14,625 nucleotides of DNA from Nostoc sp. GT001 (GTDB lineage: Bacteria > Cyanobacteriota > Cyanobacteriia > Cyanobacteriales > Nostocaceae), in contig NZ_JAUDRJ010000003.1 of the NCBI RefSeq assembly GCF_030382115.1, forward strand, positions 5,900,842 to 5,915,466. Direction: 5' to 3'. The notes under the pieces were generated by a model that saw only the letters and a list, made by a program, of their open reading frames with translations, searched no databases and was not told the DNA's origin. Each line of letters starts with the position of its first letter. The stretch's first letter is position 1. The translations under genes were made by a program, and so were the position numbers. Below, one piece after another: positions 14,162 to 14,625 of this stretch.

Positions 14162-14262
14162 ACCAAAAAATCGCACTAGTAAGGCCAAGTCAAAAGTAAG
14201 CTGGATGGTGCAGATTCTCCGATTGGAAAACCCATTTTGAAAATATAGTTTTCAGGTACAAC

Positions 14263-14346
14263 GTGTAGATGCTCAAATATAATACCCGTAGTGTAGATGC
14301 TTAAATATAGTACCCGTAGTGTAGATGCTTAAATATAGTACCCGTA
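14263..14346 (+). repeat. Three 28-bp tandem direct repeats
   Basis: Exact period of 28 bases, three head-to-tail units at 14263-14290, 14291-14318 and 14319-14346. Units 2 and 3 are identical; unit 1 differs at two positions. Each starts GTGTAGATGC and ends TACCCGTA, and carries a -10-like TATAAT (unit 1) or TATAGT (units 2 and 3). There are no spacers, so it is not a CRISPR array. Confidence 0.95.
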
Positions 14347-14349
14347 TCC

Positions 14350-14371
14350 TTGACTTCTCAACAGAAGTCAA
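14350..14371. promoter_or_regulatory. 22-bp perfect inverted repeat
   Basis: Nine-base arms TTGACTTCT and AGAAGTCAA around CAAC, starting four bases after the last 28-bp unit. It has no T run on either side, so it reads as an operator or RNA hairpin rather than a terminator. It lies about 140 bases upstream of the AAA ATPase start. Confidence 0.55.
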
Positions 14372-14463
14372 AGTTCCATCTATTCAACATTTATCGAAAA
14401 TTAAAATCCATGACTGAAAACGAAAAAGATACACAGCAACTAAATTTATTTATGGGGATCATT

Positions 14464-14491
14464 AATTTTAAATTTTGAATTTTGAATTTTG
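14464..14491 (+). repeat. AATTTTG heptad repeats
   Basis: Four seven-base units, the first AATTTTA and the next three AATTTTG, of the short tandem type widespread in Nostocales intergenic DNA. They end just before the GGAG ribosome binding site of the AAA ATPase gene. Confidence 0.85.
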
Positions 14492-14508
14492 AATTCGGAG
14501 CGAAGCAG

Positions 14509-14625
14509 GTGACACCTTCCGATCTAAAAGCATATTTAGACAACCTTATCCGTAAAAACTTGCAAATTAGTACGATGATTTGGGGGCCTCCTGGCATTGG
14601 CAAATCCAGCATCGTCGGACAGATA
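14509..14625 (+). CDS. MoxR-type AAA ATPase, 5' part only (truncated by window end)
   Basis: Thirty-nine codons are visible, running off the right edge. GTG at 14509 is preceded by GGAG at 14497-14500, a well-spaced ribosome binding site. The product starts VTPSDLKAYLDNLIRKNL, then ISTMIWGPPGIGKSSIVGQI, in which GPPGIGKS is a Walker A motif in the spacing seen at the very start of MoxR-family AAA ATPases. A TTG at 14482 is open in frame but lies inside heptad repeats. In cyanobacteria such genes are often followed by a von Willebrand factor A-domain partner, which would lie beyond the window. The ATP-binding call is firm; the subfamily is moderate because the rest is missing. Confidence 0.75.
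   Translation, partial: MTPSDLKAYLDNLIRKNLQISTMIWGPPGIGKSSIVGQI

Larger units (their letters stand above)
13921..14508. other. Structured leader region upstream of the AAA ATPase gene
   Basis: A 588-base gap with no convincing gene. It contains a HIP1-linked dispersed repeat (13953-13990, GCTACGCC then GCGGAGCATCTCATAGA), hairpin arms AAATAAAG/CTTTATTT (14039-14060), an inverted repeat abutting a TATAAT box (14079-14104), a 29-base dispersed repeat (14133-14161), three 28-bp tandem repeats (14263-14346), a 22-bp palindrome (14350-14371) and AATTTTG heptads (14464-14491). Short open frames of 34 codons (14136-14240) and 22 codons (14410-14478) are present but unsupported. Confidence 0.7.

Noticed and set aside
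14263..14346. CRISPR array
   Set aside because: The 28-bp units are directly adjacent with no spacers and no cas genes are present.
14391..14612. Minus-strand open frame of 73 codons
   Set aside because: It is antisense to the AAA ATPase start with its Walker A motif and passes through AATTTTG repeats.

Overview
The window is chromosomal DNA from a filamentous, probably Nostoc-like, cyanobacterium. The palindrome GCGATCGC (HIP1) occurs at least 15 times. Several gaps hold seven-base tandem repeats typical of Nostocales (ATTTTGG, CCCAATG, AATTTTG), together with larger dispersed repeats containing GGCTACGCC. The protein set fits: a CrtR-type carotenoid hydroxylase, a pyruvate kinase with an added C-terminal PEP-utiliser domain, a PrxQ peroxiredoxin and a PEP-CTERM surface protein. 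Most genes are housekeeping or of recognisable family. There is no integrase, intact insertion sequence, CRISPR array, tRNA or rRNA.

Layout. Positions 1-1110: a small winged-helix-like protein (minus) and a divergent PrxQ/Bcp peroxiredoxin (plus) with a clear terminator. Positions 1117-3567: a minus-strand run of ABC ATPase, ABC-2 permease and a small exported Pro/Gln-rich protein, probably one transcription unit. Positions 3703-4683: a secreted choice-of-anchor A protein with a PEP-CTERM tail. Positions 4879-7197: a PLP-dependent Orn/Lys/Arg decarboxylase-family enzyme, divergent from a VanX-type D-Ala-D-Ala dipeptidase. Positions 7203-8240: two tandem TspO/MBR-family membrane proteins, about 60% identical and the same length. 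Positions 8241-8992: a repeat-rich gap with an orphan intrinsic terminator, then a previously unlisted 56-codon ORF and a DUF433 (antitoxin-like) gene. Positions 8980-12021: crtR (minus) and pyk (plus), divergent. Positions 12139-13920: an M61-family metallopeptidase with a PDZ domain. Positions 13921-14508: a 588-base gap with several inverted repeats, three exact-period 28-bp tandem repeats and a 22-bp palindrome, leading to the truncated start of a MoxR-type AAA ATPase at 14509.

How the genes relate. The ATPase and permease form one exporter. CrtR makes zeaxanthin-type xanthophylls, PrxQ removes peroxides and TspO proteins are often linked to tetrapyrrole or stress sensing, so a photo-oxidative theme is possible, but nothing in the sequence ties these genes together. 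The rest look like neighbours of convenience. The least ordinary parts are the 8.5-9.0 kb segment (attenuator-like terminator, orphan small ORF, DUF433 without a toxin), the duplicated TspO genes with partly duplicated promoter DNA, and the structured leader before the AAA ATPase. Dispersed repeats fill many gaps and in places abut start or stop codons directly.
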